Source: an uncultured Collinsella sp. (lineage in GTDB: Bacteria; Actinomycetota; Coriobacteriia; Coriobacteriales; Coriobacteriaceae). From it: a DNA stretch of 14,349 bases. The stretch spans positions 1-14,349 of the forward strand of contig CAKUCJ010000006.1 in assembly GCA_934643435.1 (NCBI GenBank), given 5' to 3'. The position numbers were made by a program, and so were the translations under genes. The notes under the pieces were generated by a model. It was not told where the DNA came from, did no database searches, and saw only the letters and a list, made by a program, of their open reading frames with translations. Below are positions 1 through 7,364 of the stretch, piece after piece (positions within the stretch are counted from its first letter, which is position 1; every line of letters begins with the position of its first letter).

Positions 1-55
1 CCTCGATATCGTCGGCCGTCACGTGCGCGCGCTCGGGCGTTTCCTGATCCGTCAT
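1..55 (-). CDS. Partial CDS (N-terminus only), unknown protein
   Basis: Reading the minus strand, an ATG at 55-53 is preceded by AAAGGGGAGAGC, a good ribosome binding site, and opens 18 codons reading MTDQETPERAHVTADDIE before the window ends. The peptide is hydrophilic and acidic, with no signal peptide, so a cytoplasmic protein is likely. It is divergent from the large surface-protein gene and the two would share the 56-378 regulatory region. The family cannot be recognised from 18 residues. The strong ribosome binding site is the main reason for calling it. Confidence 0.55.
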   Translation of the reverse strand, partial: MTDQETPERAHVTADDIE

Positions 56-75
56 GCTCTCCCCTTTCGCTGGGT

Positions 76-93
76 TGCTGGTCCCCTCCAGCA
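76..93 (-). other. Small hairpin in leader of the minus-strand gene
   Basis: TGCTGG at 76-81 and CCAGCA at 88-93 form a perfect 6-bp stem with a 6-base loop. It lies 21 bases upstream of the minus-strand start codon, so it would be in that gene's 5' leader or promoter. There is no T-run, so a terminator is not supported. It may be coincidental. Confidence 0.25.
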
Positions 94-242
94 TACCCCC
101 AACAGACCGGCCTGTCCGACAAATCGAACGCCCGACTGGCGCAACCCACGGCTACGGGCAACACGATGCCCTCGCGTTACATCTAAACGACAATCAAATT
201 GATAAGTTAACCCATGGTAATTTCTGGTATTTTTGTTTGCTG

Positions 243-278
243 CCTATAACTTTTTAGCCCATTCAAGAAAGTTATAGG
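243..278. promoter_or_regulatory. Perfect 11-bp inverted repeat, candidate operator
   Basis: CCTATAACTTT (243-253) and AAAGTTATAGG (268-278) are exact reverse complements separated by 14 bases. They sit in the most AT-rich stretch of the divergent intergenic region, about 100 bases before the surface-protein start codon. A weak extended -10-like TGGTATTTT (225-233) lies just upstream, which would place the repeat around or just after a transcription start. A dimeric repressor site is the simplest reading. The absence of a T-run argues against a terminator. A second short palindrome, ATCAAATTGAT, lies at 193-203. Confidence 0.5.
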
Positions 279-315
279 TGGCTTACATATCATGTGGAGC
301 ACGCATGATGCATGT

Positions 316-366
316 CCAATCGGGTGCCAGCAGAAAGGAGAACGGCACCCCACGATCAACCGATGG
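316..366 (+). promoter_or_regulatory. Possible structured 5' leader of the surface-protein mRNA
   Basis: GGGTGCC (322-328) and GGCACCC (344-350) form a perfect 7-bp stem. Its 15-base loop holds AAAGGAG (334-340), a strong anti-16S sequence with no start codon at usable distance. A partly competing outer pairing, ATCGG (319-323) with CCGAT (360-364), can close the structure just before the true ribosome binding site (GAGG, 371-374). This could be a translational control element or a ribosome standby site. I do not recognise it as a known riboswitch class. Confidence 0.3.
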
Positions 367-378
367 AAAAGAGGTTCT

Positions 379-3300
379 ATGCACAACGACAACGCTGTGC
401 TGCGCAAGCTCAACGCCGTGGGCAGCAATGCCTGCCGAGGCGCGCTCATCGCCGCGATGACCGTCTCGATGATGCCTACCAGCGCTTTTGCCGCAGCAGC
501 AACAACGGAGACCGGCTCCGAAGCTACCAACAACGCGCCGATCTCCGCCACTAATGAGGAAACGAATTCCCTCAGCTCTGAGTATAGCCTGAGCGCTATC
601 TCCGACGACGGCACATCCTCCTCAACCAGCTACGATTTGACCAAAATCGCAGATGGCACGTATACGGGCACGGCCACGGCCGACTCGAATGATCCGCTTA
701 ACAAAGCCGGCGATGAATGGAACGCGGACGACGGAAAGTACGACATCAACGTCAGCGTAACCATCAAGTCCGGCAAGATCGCCAAAGTCGAAGTCGCCGA
801 CTACAGCAACCTGGGTGACGACGACTGGGATCGCATGGATAAGGCCGTCAACGGCTTTAGCAAAAAGGGCACGTCCTATACAGGCGTTGTCAAGCAAATC
901 GAGGACGCTGGCAACACCGCTGCAATCGATGCCGTCTCCACCGCCACGATCTCGTCCAACGCCATCAAGGCTGCCGTGGATAACGCTCTTCAGGCCGCAT
1001 ACGACGAGCAAAACCCGTCGACCCCCGCGACCGATGAGTATACCTACGGCTATGCCGGCCTAACCTGGGCCGAGTATTGGGCAGGCGAAGCCGTGCAGGC
1101 GGCAGGGTCTTCCGCTTCGTCGAGCGAGCTCGATTCCCGCAACGAGGCCGACAAAGGCGCTTTTGACGTGGTAACCCGTGCGACCTTTAACCACGGCCTG
1201 CATCGCGGCAGCTATCAGTGCACTGATGTGATTGAAACTGCCGAGGGCGTGAAGATTTACCCTTCGTACTATCCCGACAGCAAGTCCTTTGTCGATGTCG
1301 ATGGCAATGTCTTCTCCATCGACAGCAAGGCCAAGACCGTAACGGCAGCCGACGGCACGGTGTACACCATGACGGGTCATGAGGTAACGGGCCTCAAGTA
1401 CGTGCCCGTCAAGATCAAGACCAGCGATCTGGATGCCTTTAAGGCGAGCCACAGCTTTGTCGCCAATGGCGAGACGCTTGCCGGCGGCTTTGGCGAGCAA
1501 AACCTTCAGGCTTACTCCGGCCTGGTCGCAGCCGTCGACGCCGATACCAACGGTCTTAAGACCGTGACGAATAACAACGGCACCTTTAGCTTCTCGGCTG
1601 CCGCCACCGGCACCGACTCGGGCATCGAGGGCCAGGAGCTCAAGACTGCCACGGGCATCGAGCCCACGGTTAAGGACGCAAGCGGCTCCTACGGCGAGTT
1701 CCTGCGCGTGGACCTTAACGGCAATTACGGCGACCTGGGCGCCAACATGCAAAGCGTCACCTGGACCTACTACGGCGACGACGCGACCTACACCAACGCC
1801 CTTGCCACCTATGGCACCAAGTTCGCCGCCGACAACTGGATGCACAAGTCCATGGGCATTCAGTTGGGCCTCACCAAGTCCGAGCGCTGCCAGCTGCCCG
1901 AGGGCACCAACGGCACCGGCTACTGGAAGCTCACCGTCCACGCCTTGGGCTACAACGATTACACCTATGAGTTCCAGGCAACCGACGACAACATCGTGGG
2001 TGCCAAGGAGCCGGTAACCGAGGAGACCAAGGCTCAGCTTCAGGAGCTCTACGACAAGGCGGCGGCCCTCGATAAGACCAAGTACACCGAGGACTCCTGG
2101 ACCGCTTCGTCCATCGAGACCGAGACCGCCGAGACCAAGGACCTCCTTGCCAAGAAGAACCTGGGCGAGTCCGAGGCTGCCGAGCAGATCACCCACCTCC
2201 AGGGCGCGCTCGATGCCCTCGTGAGCCTGTATCCCGAGGCCGGCGACTACGTGCTCATGAACATCCCCTACGCCGACTTCTATGCCGCCGAGAGCAACAA
2301 CGCCGGCACCGATGTCGTCACCTCTGCCACCAAGCAAAAGACGCGCTCCACGCTGGCGAGCGGCTCCTACCACGTCAGCTCCGACGGTACGGACATCTCG
2401 GGCGTCACGTTTGCCGTCAAGGTGGGCGAAGGCGATATCGATTGGTCCAAGTTCACCCGCGTGACCGACGACAGCTCCGTCACCATCACCACATCGATCA
2501 AGGGCAAGGAGTCCACGACGACCTACACGGGCAAGGACGCCCTGTTTGAGTCTGCAAGTTACTCCTACTACGTACTGCCCGCCGGCGAGGTTCCGAGCAA
2601 CTACAAGGAGCTCACCACCGACACCGATGGCAACCTGAGCTTTGGGGCCGTCGAGGGCAAGGATGCTACCGAGCTCGCAAACGTCACCGTCGACTTTAAG
2701 ACCTCCAGCAAGTACGGCGACTACGAGATCGATTTTGAGAACCTGCGTGAGCAGATGGTTGATGCCGACGGCAACCAGGCGACCGTCTACGGCGCTGTAG
2801 TCAACGCCGCCGATGCAGATGGCAACGTCGAGGGCTATGGCATGCGCGCTGTCGAGAACATCTGGAAGGGCAAGGAGCTCGCCTGGAGCTGCGGCCTAGT
2901 CACCGAGTCTCACGGCAGCCCGCTGAGCTCGCAGCACTACACGTCCATGATGGGCAAGACCATCAAGAGTGTGACGTTCTACACCTCCACGGGCACCTAC
3001 ACCGTGGCCATGGACCAGTACGTCCCCGTCAAGGATGCCGATGCCGCCATCAAGGCCGAGGACACCTCGCTCGATGACGCCAACGCCACCGTTAAGGCCG
3101 AGGTCACCCTGCCCGAAGGCTTCGACGCCTCCTATCAGATTGACGGCCAGGATGTCGAGGCGCTTGCCAGCAACGCGCGCAGCTCCGTGTCCGTCACGTT
3201 TGACGCCTCGGCTCTTAAGCCCGGCAGCCACACGCTGACCGCCATCGACAAGAAGGGCAAGTTTGCCGATATCAGCACGAGCTTTACGGCAACCACCTCC

Positions 3301-4194
3301 AAGCTCGTTGCCAGCTTTGACGCCGCAAACCTTAAGCTCATCGCCGCCAACGATGCCACGGACGATGATCTTGCCAACTACCTCGCGAACATCTCCAAGG
3401 TCACTGTCAACGGTACCGAGTACAGCGCGCAGGGCCGCGGTGCGGTAAAGATCTTCAACGCCGACGGCTCGCTTAACCTGGCGGCCGCCAATCAGGATAA
3501 ATCGCCGGTGTTCAATGCCAACGGCGACTACCAGATTGAGGTCGAGGCCACCGGCTACACCACCAACCTGCGCTTCACCTACACCAAGTCGGCCGACAAG
3601 ACGGCGCTCAACGCCGCAATTGAGGCCGCTGCCAAGTTGAGCAACGACCAGGGCACCTACACCGCCGCATCTTGGGCTGCGTTCCAGGACGCGCTGAGCG
3701 CTGCCCAGGGCGTTAACGAAAGCCCCGCGGCTTCCGACGACGAGGTTGCCAACGCCCTCTCGACGCTCCAGAACGCTCAGGCCGCGCTCGCCAAGGCCGC
3801 AACGACCGACCAGAAGACCGACCTTAAGGTCGAGATTGGCCGTGCCGATGCGCTGAACGAGTCCGACTACACCGCCGACTCCTGGAAGGCATACCAGTCC
3901 GCGCTGGCTGCAGCCCAATCCGTGCTTTCGAAGGACGACGCCTCTGCCGCCGACGTCGAGGCCGCGACGGCTGCGCTCAAGACCGCCCGCGAGGCGCTCG
4001 CCAAGCCCGGCCAGAGCTCCAAGGGCAACTCCACGAGCACCACGACGACCTCGTCCTCGAACAAGCAGGATGCCGCCAAGGGCGATCTGCCCACCACCGG
4101 TGACAACCAGCTCGTTGCCGGTGGCGTCGTAGCGGCCCTGGGTGCGGCCATCATTGCCGCCGGAGCCGCACTCCGTCGTCGTTTTAACCACTAG
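379..4194 (+). CDS. Wall-anchored surface protein: FMN-binding domain, two Tp47-like modules, FIVAR repeats, LPTTG
   Basis: This encodes 1271 residues. The ATG at 379 is chosen because AAAAGAGG precedes it and it gives a clean signal peptide ending near SAFA (residue 38). The upstream in-frame ATG at 292 would bury that signal. Domains in order: an FMN-binding domain at about 85-208, ending in D184-A-V-S-T-A-T190, a variant of the ApbE target motif DxxSGAT; a Tp47-like module at about 221-535 with YGYAGLTWAEYWAGE and YYGDDATYTNALATYGTK; FIVAR at about 545-618; a second, diverged Tp47-like module at about 622-884 (YADFYAAE, DVVTSAT); Ig-like sequence at about 885-970; a hemoblobin-interacting/DUF1533-like region at about 975-1070; two FIVAR repeats at 1072-1209; a Ser/Thr linker; and LPTTG (1237-1241), a hydrophobic helix and RRR as a sortase signal. 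Tp47 resemblance is from memory of the Treponema pallidum 47-kDa lipoprotein. It probably acts at the cell wall as the outermost flavoprotein of the neighbouring redox operon. Ligand or electron acceptor is unknown. Confidence 0.88.
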   Translation: MHNDNAVLRKLNAVGSNACRGALIAAMTVSMMPTSAFAAAATTETGSEATNNAPISATNEETNSLSSEYSLSAISDDGTSSSTSYDLTKIADGTYTGTATADSNDPLNKAGDEWNADDGKYDINVSVTIKSGKIAKVEVADYSNLGDDDWDRMDKAVNGFSKKGTSYTGVVKQIEDAGNTAAIDAVSTATISSNAIKAAVDNALQAAYDEQNPSTPATDEYTYGYAGLTWAEYWAGEAVQAAGSSASSSELDSRNEADKGAFDVVTRATFNHGLHRGSYQCTDVIETAEGVKIYPSYYPDSKSFVDVDGNVFSIDSKAKTVTAADGTVYTMTGHEVTGLKYVPVKIKTSDLDAFKASHSFVANGETLAGGFGEQNLQAYSGLVAAVDADTNGLKTVTNNNGTFSFSAAATGTDSGIEGQELKTATGIEPTVKDASGSYGEFLRVDLNGNYGDLGANMQSVTWTYYGDDATYTNALATYGTKFAADNWMHKSMGIQLGLTKSERCQLPEGTNGTGYWKLTVHALGYNDYTYEFQATDDNIVGAKEPVTEETKAQLQELYDKAAALDKTKYTEDSWTASSIETETAETKDLLAKKNLGESEAAEQITHLQGALDALVSLYPEAGDYVLMNIPYADFYAAESNNAGTDVVTSATKQKTRSTLASGSYHVSSDGTDISGVTFAVKVGEGDIDWSKFTRVTDDSSVTITTSIKGKESTTTYTGKDALFESASYSYYVLPAGEVPSNYKELTTDTDGNLSFGAVEGKDATELANVTVDFKTSSKYGDYEIDFENLREQMVDADGNQATVYGAVVNAADADGNVEGYGMRAVENIWKGKELAWSCGLVTESHGSPLSSQHYTSMMGKTIKSVTFYTSTGTYTVAMDQYVPVKDADAAIKAEDTSLDDANATVKAEVTLPEGFDASYQIDGQDVEALASNARSSVSVTFDASALKPGSHTLTAIDKKGKFADISTSFTATTSKLVASFDAANLKLIAANDATDDDLANYLANISKVTVNGTEYSAQGRGAVKIFNADGSLNLAAANQDKSPVFNANGDYQIEVEATGYTTNLRFTYTKSADKTALNAAIEAAAKLSNDQGTYTAASWAAFQDALSAAQGVNESPAASDDEVANALSTLQNAQAALAKAATTDQKTDLKVEIGRADALNESDYTADSWKAYQSALAAAQSVLSKDDASAADVEAATAALKTAREALAKPGQSSKGNSTSTTTTSSSNKQDAAKGDLPTTGDNQLVAGGVVAALGAAIIAAGAALRRRFNH

Positions 4195-4236
4195 TCGTTC
4201 GCTTTATCGGTGCCCTGGCGCCGCATAGGCAACGTC

Positions 4237-4270
4237 GCCCGCGGCGGACGCGCATCCGCCGCGGGCTTTT
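4237..4270 (+). terminator. Rho-independent terminator after the surface-protein gene
   Basis: GCCCGCGGCGGA (4237-4248) pairs perfectly with TCCGCCGCGGGC (4255-4266) around a 6-base loop and is followed directly by TTTT (4267-4270). It lies 43 bases after the stop codon. The 12-bp GC-rich stem plus U-tract is a canonical intrinsic terminator, so the surface-protein gene and the operon from 4353 are probably separate units, apart from read-through. Confidence 0.9.
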
Positions 4271-4285
4271 ACCGTCTCGTCACGA

Positions 4286-4316
4286 GAGCTGCGCACGAGC
4301 TCCAGGTACCGCCTGG
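4286..4316 (+). promoter_or_regulatory. Two small tandem hairpins before the flavin operon
   Basis: GAGCT (4286-4290) pairs with AGCTC (4298-4302), and CCAGG (4302-4306) pairs with CCTGG (4312-4316). Together they fill much of the space between the terminator and the AAGGAG ribosome binding site at 4338. I see no convincing -35/-10 pair here, so the promoter of the operon is unassigned. The stems are short and may be chance in GC-rich DNA. Confidence 0.2.
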
Positions 4317-4352
4317 GTCACGCACGCAGCATCCAACAAGGAGTTCTTTTTG

Positions 4353-5873
4353 ATGGAACATAACGACCATACGACCCCCGCCCGTCTCGCGGGCATAGGA
4401 CGCAAGCTGGCAGGAGCCGGTTTTTTGGTCCCCTCAATCGCGCTGGGCGCCACCGTCGCGCTGAGCGTATCGCAATATGTGCCGGCAACCTATGCCGCCA
4501 AGACCACGCCGGTCTCCCAGGCCGGTGCAGCCGAACTCAAGCAGGTCGATACCTCACAGGTCGAAAAACATTCGGGGGAACCCGCGGGCGGGGTTTCGCT
4601 CAACGCCTCCGACTACGGTATCGATGCCGCCAACCTCAAAGACGGCGTCTACACCGGTTCGGGCACCGGCTTTAGCGGCACCATCACCGTGCAGGTTACC
4701 GTTGCGGGCGGCAAAATCACCGCTATCCAAATCGTCTCGTCGGGCGACGATGCCGCCTACCTCAACCGGGCGCAGGCCGTGATTCCATCCGTCATCGCGG
4801 CACAATCCACCTCCGTCGATACCGTCTCGGGTGCCACGTACTCCTCCAAGGGTATCCTCATGGCCATCCACAACGCGCTCGTCCAGGCGACGGGCGGGCT
4901 GGCTCAGGCCGTCGCGCCTGCGACGAACAGCACTGGCTCGAGCTCAAAGCCACACACTACCATTAATGCCGTCACACCCGCCAACGGTTACGCCGACGGC
5001 GTCTACCTGGGCGAGGGCGAGGGCTATGAGGGCCCCATGACGGTGCGCGTCACCGTCCTTGGCGGCAAGGTCACTTCCATCGAGCTAGTAAGCAGCATGG
5101 ATGACGAGCCCTACTTTGGTCGCGCGTGGGCAACCGTTCCCGGTCGCATCATTGCGGCGCAGACCACTTCGGTCGATGCGGTGAGCGGCGCCACCTATTC
5201 GAGCGAGGGCATTCGCGACGCCGTCAACAATGCGCTCAAAAAGGCAGCCGAAGCCGCCGGCATCACCCCGGTTCCAAAACCCGAGCCAACGCCTGAGCCC
5301 GACCCGACGCCCGACCCCGACCCGGCGCCCGACCCCGACACCTCGACGACATACGAAGACGGCGATTACACCGCCTATGCCCTATGTCAAAACGAAGAGG
5401 ACGAGGATGCGTTTACGCCGTACTATGTGGCGCTCACCGTCCATATCGAAAACGGTACACCGACTGACATAACCGATGTCTACGGATCCTCGGCCGGCGA
5501 GTCCGATGACCCCACGCTCGACCCCTTCGACGAGGCCAATGAAACGTACCTGGACTACGCCGCCTATGGCCGCACGCTGCGCGGAACGCTCTATACGGGT
5601 GTTATTTCCCAGCTCATCGAAGGCAAAAAGCAGCCATCTCAGGTCGATGTGGTCTCGCGGTCCACCTATTCGTCCCGTGCTATCGCTAAGGCGTATGCCC
5701 GCGCGCTCGAGAAAGCTCACGCGGCATACGAAAAAGCCCACGGCACCGGCGAGGATAGCGGCAGCGATAATAACGGGGGCGCAAACGGCGGCACGGACGC
5801 CGATGTCACTGCTGATGCCACGGCATCCAGCAAAGACAGCACCGCGTCCGCCGGGGTGAACGCCCATGCCTAA
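4353..5873 (+). CDS. Exported protein with three FMN-binding domains
   Basis: This encodes 506 residues. ATG 4353 follows AAGGAG (4338-4343) at 9 bases; an adjacent TTG at 4350 is an alternative. An N-terminal hydrophobic segment (about 22-48, ending TYAA) is a signal peptide or anchor. FMN-binding domains lie at about 88-178, 208-300 and 333-465. Domains 1 and 2 carry intact ApbE attachment motifs, D156-TVSGA-T162 and D275-AVSGA-T281, each followed by YSS. In domain 3 the motif is D432-VVSRS-T438, losing the Gly-Ala core, so its flavinylation is doubtful. A Pro/Asp linker (306-330) separates domains 2 and 3, and the tail is Gly/Asn/Asp/Ser-rich with no LPxTG. It resembles multi-flavin electron carriers such as PplA in general design (family knowledge), though not in detailed sequence. 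As first gene of the operon, it probably relays electrons outside the membrane between the anchored flavoprotein and the wall. Confidence 0.88.
   Translation: MEHNDHTTPARLAGIGRKLAGAGFLVPSIALGATVALSVSQYVPATYAAKTTPVSQAGAAELKQVDTSQVEKHSGEPAGGVSLNASDYGIDAANLKDGVYTGSGTGFSGTITVQVTVAGGKITAIQIVSSGDDAAYLNRAQAVIPSVIAAQSTSVDTVSGATYSSKGILMAIHNALVQATGGLAQAVAPATNSTGSSSKPHTTINAVTPANGYADGVYLGEGEGYEGPMTVRVTVLGGKVTSIELVSSMDDEPYFGRAWATVPGRIIAAQTTSVDAVSGATYSSEGIRDAVNNALKKAAEAAGITPVPKPEPTPEPDPTPDPDPAPDPDTSTTYEDGDYTAYALCQNEEDEDAFTPYYVALTVHIENGTPTDITDVYGSSAGESDDPTLDPFDEANETYLDYAAYGRTLRGTLYTGVISQLIEGKKQPSQVDVVSRSTYSSRAIAKAYARALEKAHAAYEKAHGTGEDSGSDNNGGANGGTDADVTADATASSKDSTASAGVNAHA
5268..5339 (+). repeat. Pro/Asp-rich linker repeat inside the triple-FMN gene
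   Basis: Imperfect tandem units based on CCCGACCCCGAC encode an alternating Pro-Asp/Glu/Lys tract (residues 306-329). It makes a stiff, extended, acidic spacer between FMN-binding domains 2 and 3. Such tracts vary readily in length by slippage. Confidence 0.6.
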
Positions 5874-6342
5874 TCCCTTTATCGTCGCCGGACACGCCAT
5901 CGCGCGCAACCATATCTTTATCATCAAAGCCCTCAACGTCTGCATTGTCGCAGGTGTCGTGCTGGGCTTTAACACCTGGGCCGTACAGGTCGCCCAAGCC
6001 GATGCCGCCGCCAAACAGCAAGCTCAGGCCGCCGCACGCAGCGGCGGGCGCGGTCCCTATGCCACCGATGGCACATTTACCGGTTCGGCCCAGGGCTATG
6101 GCGGCACCGTGACCACGCAGGTCACCATCGACAACGGCTACATCGCATCCGCCGAGGTCATCGACCACGCCGGTGAGACGCCTGCGTACTTCTCGCAGGC
6201 AGAACGCCTTTGCGACGACATTGTCGACGCCCAGACCACGTCCGTCGACACCGTCTCGGGCGCCACGTTCTCATCTGCCGGTATCCTCAACGGCGCCACG
6301 CAGGCGCTCGAGGCGTCGAATGCTGGCGAAGGGGGCGAGTAG
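5866..6342 (+). CDS. Membrane-anchored single FMN-binding-domain protein
   Basis: This encodes 158 residues. The ATG overlaps the end of the previous gene by 8 bases, indicating translational coupling. GGGGTG (5853-5858) serves as ribosome binding site. One transmembrane helix (about 17-43) is followed by an Ala/Gln-rich spacer and an FMN-binding domain at about 66-150. The attachment motif D128-TVSGA-T134 is intact and followed by FSS, so Thr134 is the predicted FMN site. The layout, a short anchor plus one extracytosolic flavin domain, is that of RnfG/NqrC-type subunits reduced to a minimum. It lies directly before the membrane polyferredoxin, which suggests it is the first extracytosolic electron acceptor from that protein. 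The DNA around its motif is close to that of FMN domain 1 in the preceding gene, suggesting duplication. Confidence 0.88.
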   Translation: MPNPFIVAGHAIARNHIFIIKALNVCIVAGVVLGFNTWAVQVAQADAAAKQQAQAAARSGGRGPYATDGTFTGSAQGYGGTVTTQVTIDNGYIASAEVIDHAGETPAYFSQAERLCDDIVDAQTTSVDTVSGATFSSAGILNGATQALEASNAGEGGE

Positions 6343-6343
6343 C

Positions 6344-7339
6344 ATGGCCATCAATTCCAATGTCAGGGGACCCAAAGCCACCAAGCATGCCAACAACAGG
6401 CAGGGCGGCGCGCGCAAGAAGATCGCCGATACCCTGCAGATTATCCGTGCTCCCAAAAATGCAGGTCAAAAGCGCCGTCGCGCCGAGCTTATCCATAATG
6501 GGCTGCGACGAATCTGCCAGCTGTCGTTCTTTTTAGCCTTCCCCGCCGTCTTTAGCGCAAGCTTTAACGGTATTAAGTACGTCTTTTCGCAGCTCGGCAG
6601 CCAGCAGTCCATCGAACTCACCGGCTTTGTCGCACTGCTCCTGGCTATCCTCGCATTTACCTGCGTGTTCGGACGCTTCTTTTGCGGCTATGCCTGTGCC
6701 TTCGGCACGCTCGGCGATGCCGTGTTTGCGCTCGCCTCGCCCCTGCGTCGAGCCCTCAAGCTCGAGGGACATAAGCCTTACCGCATGCCCGCCGGAGCGC
6801 AAAGCGCCTTACAGCTCATCAAGTTTTTTGTTCTGGCAGCCATCTGCATCCTGAGCTTTATGGGCATTTGGTCGCAGGTTGCAGGCCTGAGCCCCTGGGT
6901 CGCCTTTGCGGCCATCGATGCCCGCAATCTCGACGGCATCGCCGCCGGGGCCTTTATCGCCCTTGTCCTCGTCATGCTCGGCATGGCCCTGGTCGATCGC
7001 TTCTTTTGCCAGTTTCTCTGCCCGCTGGGCGCAATCTTTTCGCTGCTGCCGGTACTTCCCATCTCGCAGTTCAACCGCGACCGCACGCGTTGCGCCAAGC
7101 GCTGCAACCGCTGCCAAGATCGGTGCCCGGTTCGCATCCACCCCGACCGCAACGACCTCAAGGCCGGCGAATGCATCGCCTGCGGACGCTGCGCCGACGG
7201 CTGCCCCATGGCAAACGTCACGCTCCTGCGCATCGAGCGGGACATGGGCGACGAACCGCGCAACCTATGCGGCAATGGCATCGCCGCCGTGCTCATAAAG
7301 GCCGCAATACTTGCGGCCATTTGTCTGTGCCTGCTCTAA
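6344..7339 (+). CDS. NapH-like membrane polyferredoxin (4Fe-4S binding protein)
   Basis: This encodes 331 residues. ATG 6344 lies one base after the preceding stop codon, with GAAGGGGG (6328-6335) as ribosome binding site; it is preferred over an in-frame ATG at 6173 inside the previous gene. A basic cytoplasmic N-terminus (1-56) precedes about five or six hydrophobic helices (about 58-76, 92-112, 155-178, 199-219, 222-240, 312-331). Two membrane-edge motifs typical of NapH/MauN relatives are present: C114-GYA-C118-AFG and C222-QFL-C226-PLG. Two ferredoxin-type 4Fe-4S sites follow: C250-x3-C254-x2-C257-x3-C261-P and C277-x2-C280-x2-C283-x3-C287-P. The first is spaced one residue wider than the classical CxxC start. 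By analogy with NapH it would pass electrons from menaquinol or a cytosolic donor across the membrane, here to the adjacent flavoproteins. The donor is inferred, not shown. Confidence 0.88.
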   Translation: MAINSNVRGPKATKHANNRQGGARKKIADTLQIIRAPKNAGQKRRRAELIHNGLRRICQLSFFLAFPAVFSASFNGIKYVFSQLGSQQSIELTGFVALLLAILAFTCVFGRFFCGYACAFGTLGDAVFALASPLRRALKLEGHKPYRMPAGAQSALQLIKFFVLAAICILSFMGIWSQVAGLSPWVAFAAIDARNLDGIAAGAFIALVLVMLGMALVDRFFCQFLCPLGAIFSLLPVLPISQFNRDRTRCAKRCNRCQDRCPVRIHPDRNDLKAGECIACGRCADGCPMANVTLLRIERDMGDEPRNLCGNGIAAVLIKAAILAAICLCLL

Positions 7340-7364
7340 CTTAAACGACCAAGAACGGAAGCCC

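Noticed and set aside
54..257. Plus-strand open frame of 67 codons at the left edge
   Set aside because: It has no good ribosome binding site, ends inside the inverted repeat, overlaps the start of a well-supported minus-strand gene, and the protein has no recognisable features.
334..340. AAAGGAG as ribosome binding site of a small upstream gene
   Set aside because: No ATG, GTG or TTG lies 4-14 bases downstream.
1060..2373. Long open frame of 437 codons on the minus strand inside the surface-protein gene
   Set aside because: It is antisense to a protein with clear domains, has Val/Gly/Leu-rich low-complexity composition typical of reverse frames in GC-rich DNA, and lacks a convincing ribosome binding site.
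2896..4191. Long open frame of 431 codons on the minus strand opposite the FIVAR and LPTTG part
   Set aside because: Same pattern: composition is a mirror of the plus-strand codons, and no family is recognisable.
4195..4352. FMN riboswitch ahead of the flavin operon
   Set aside because: The conserved RFN segments (for example AGGGTGAAATTCC) are absent, and the space is mostly taken by an intrinsic terminator.
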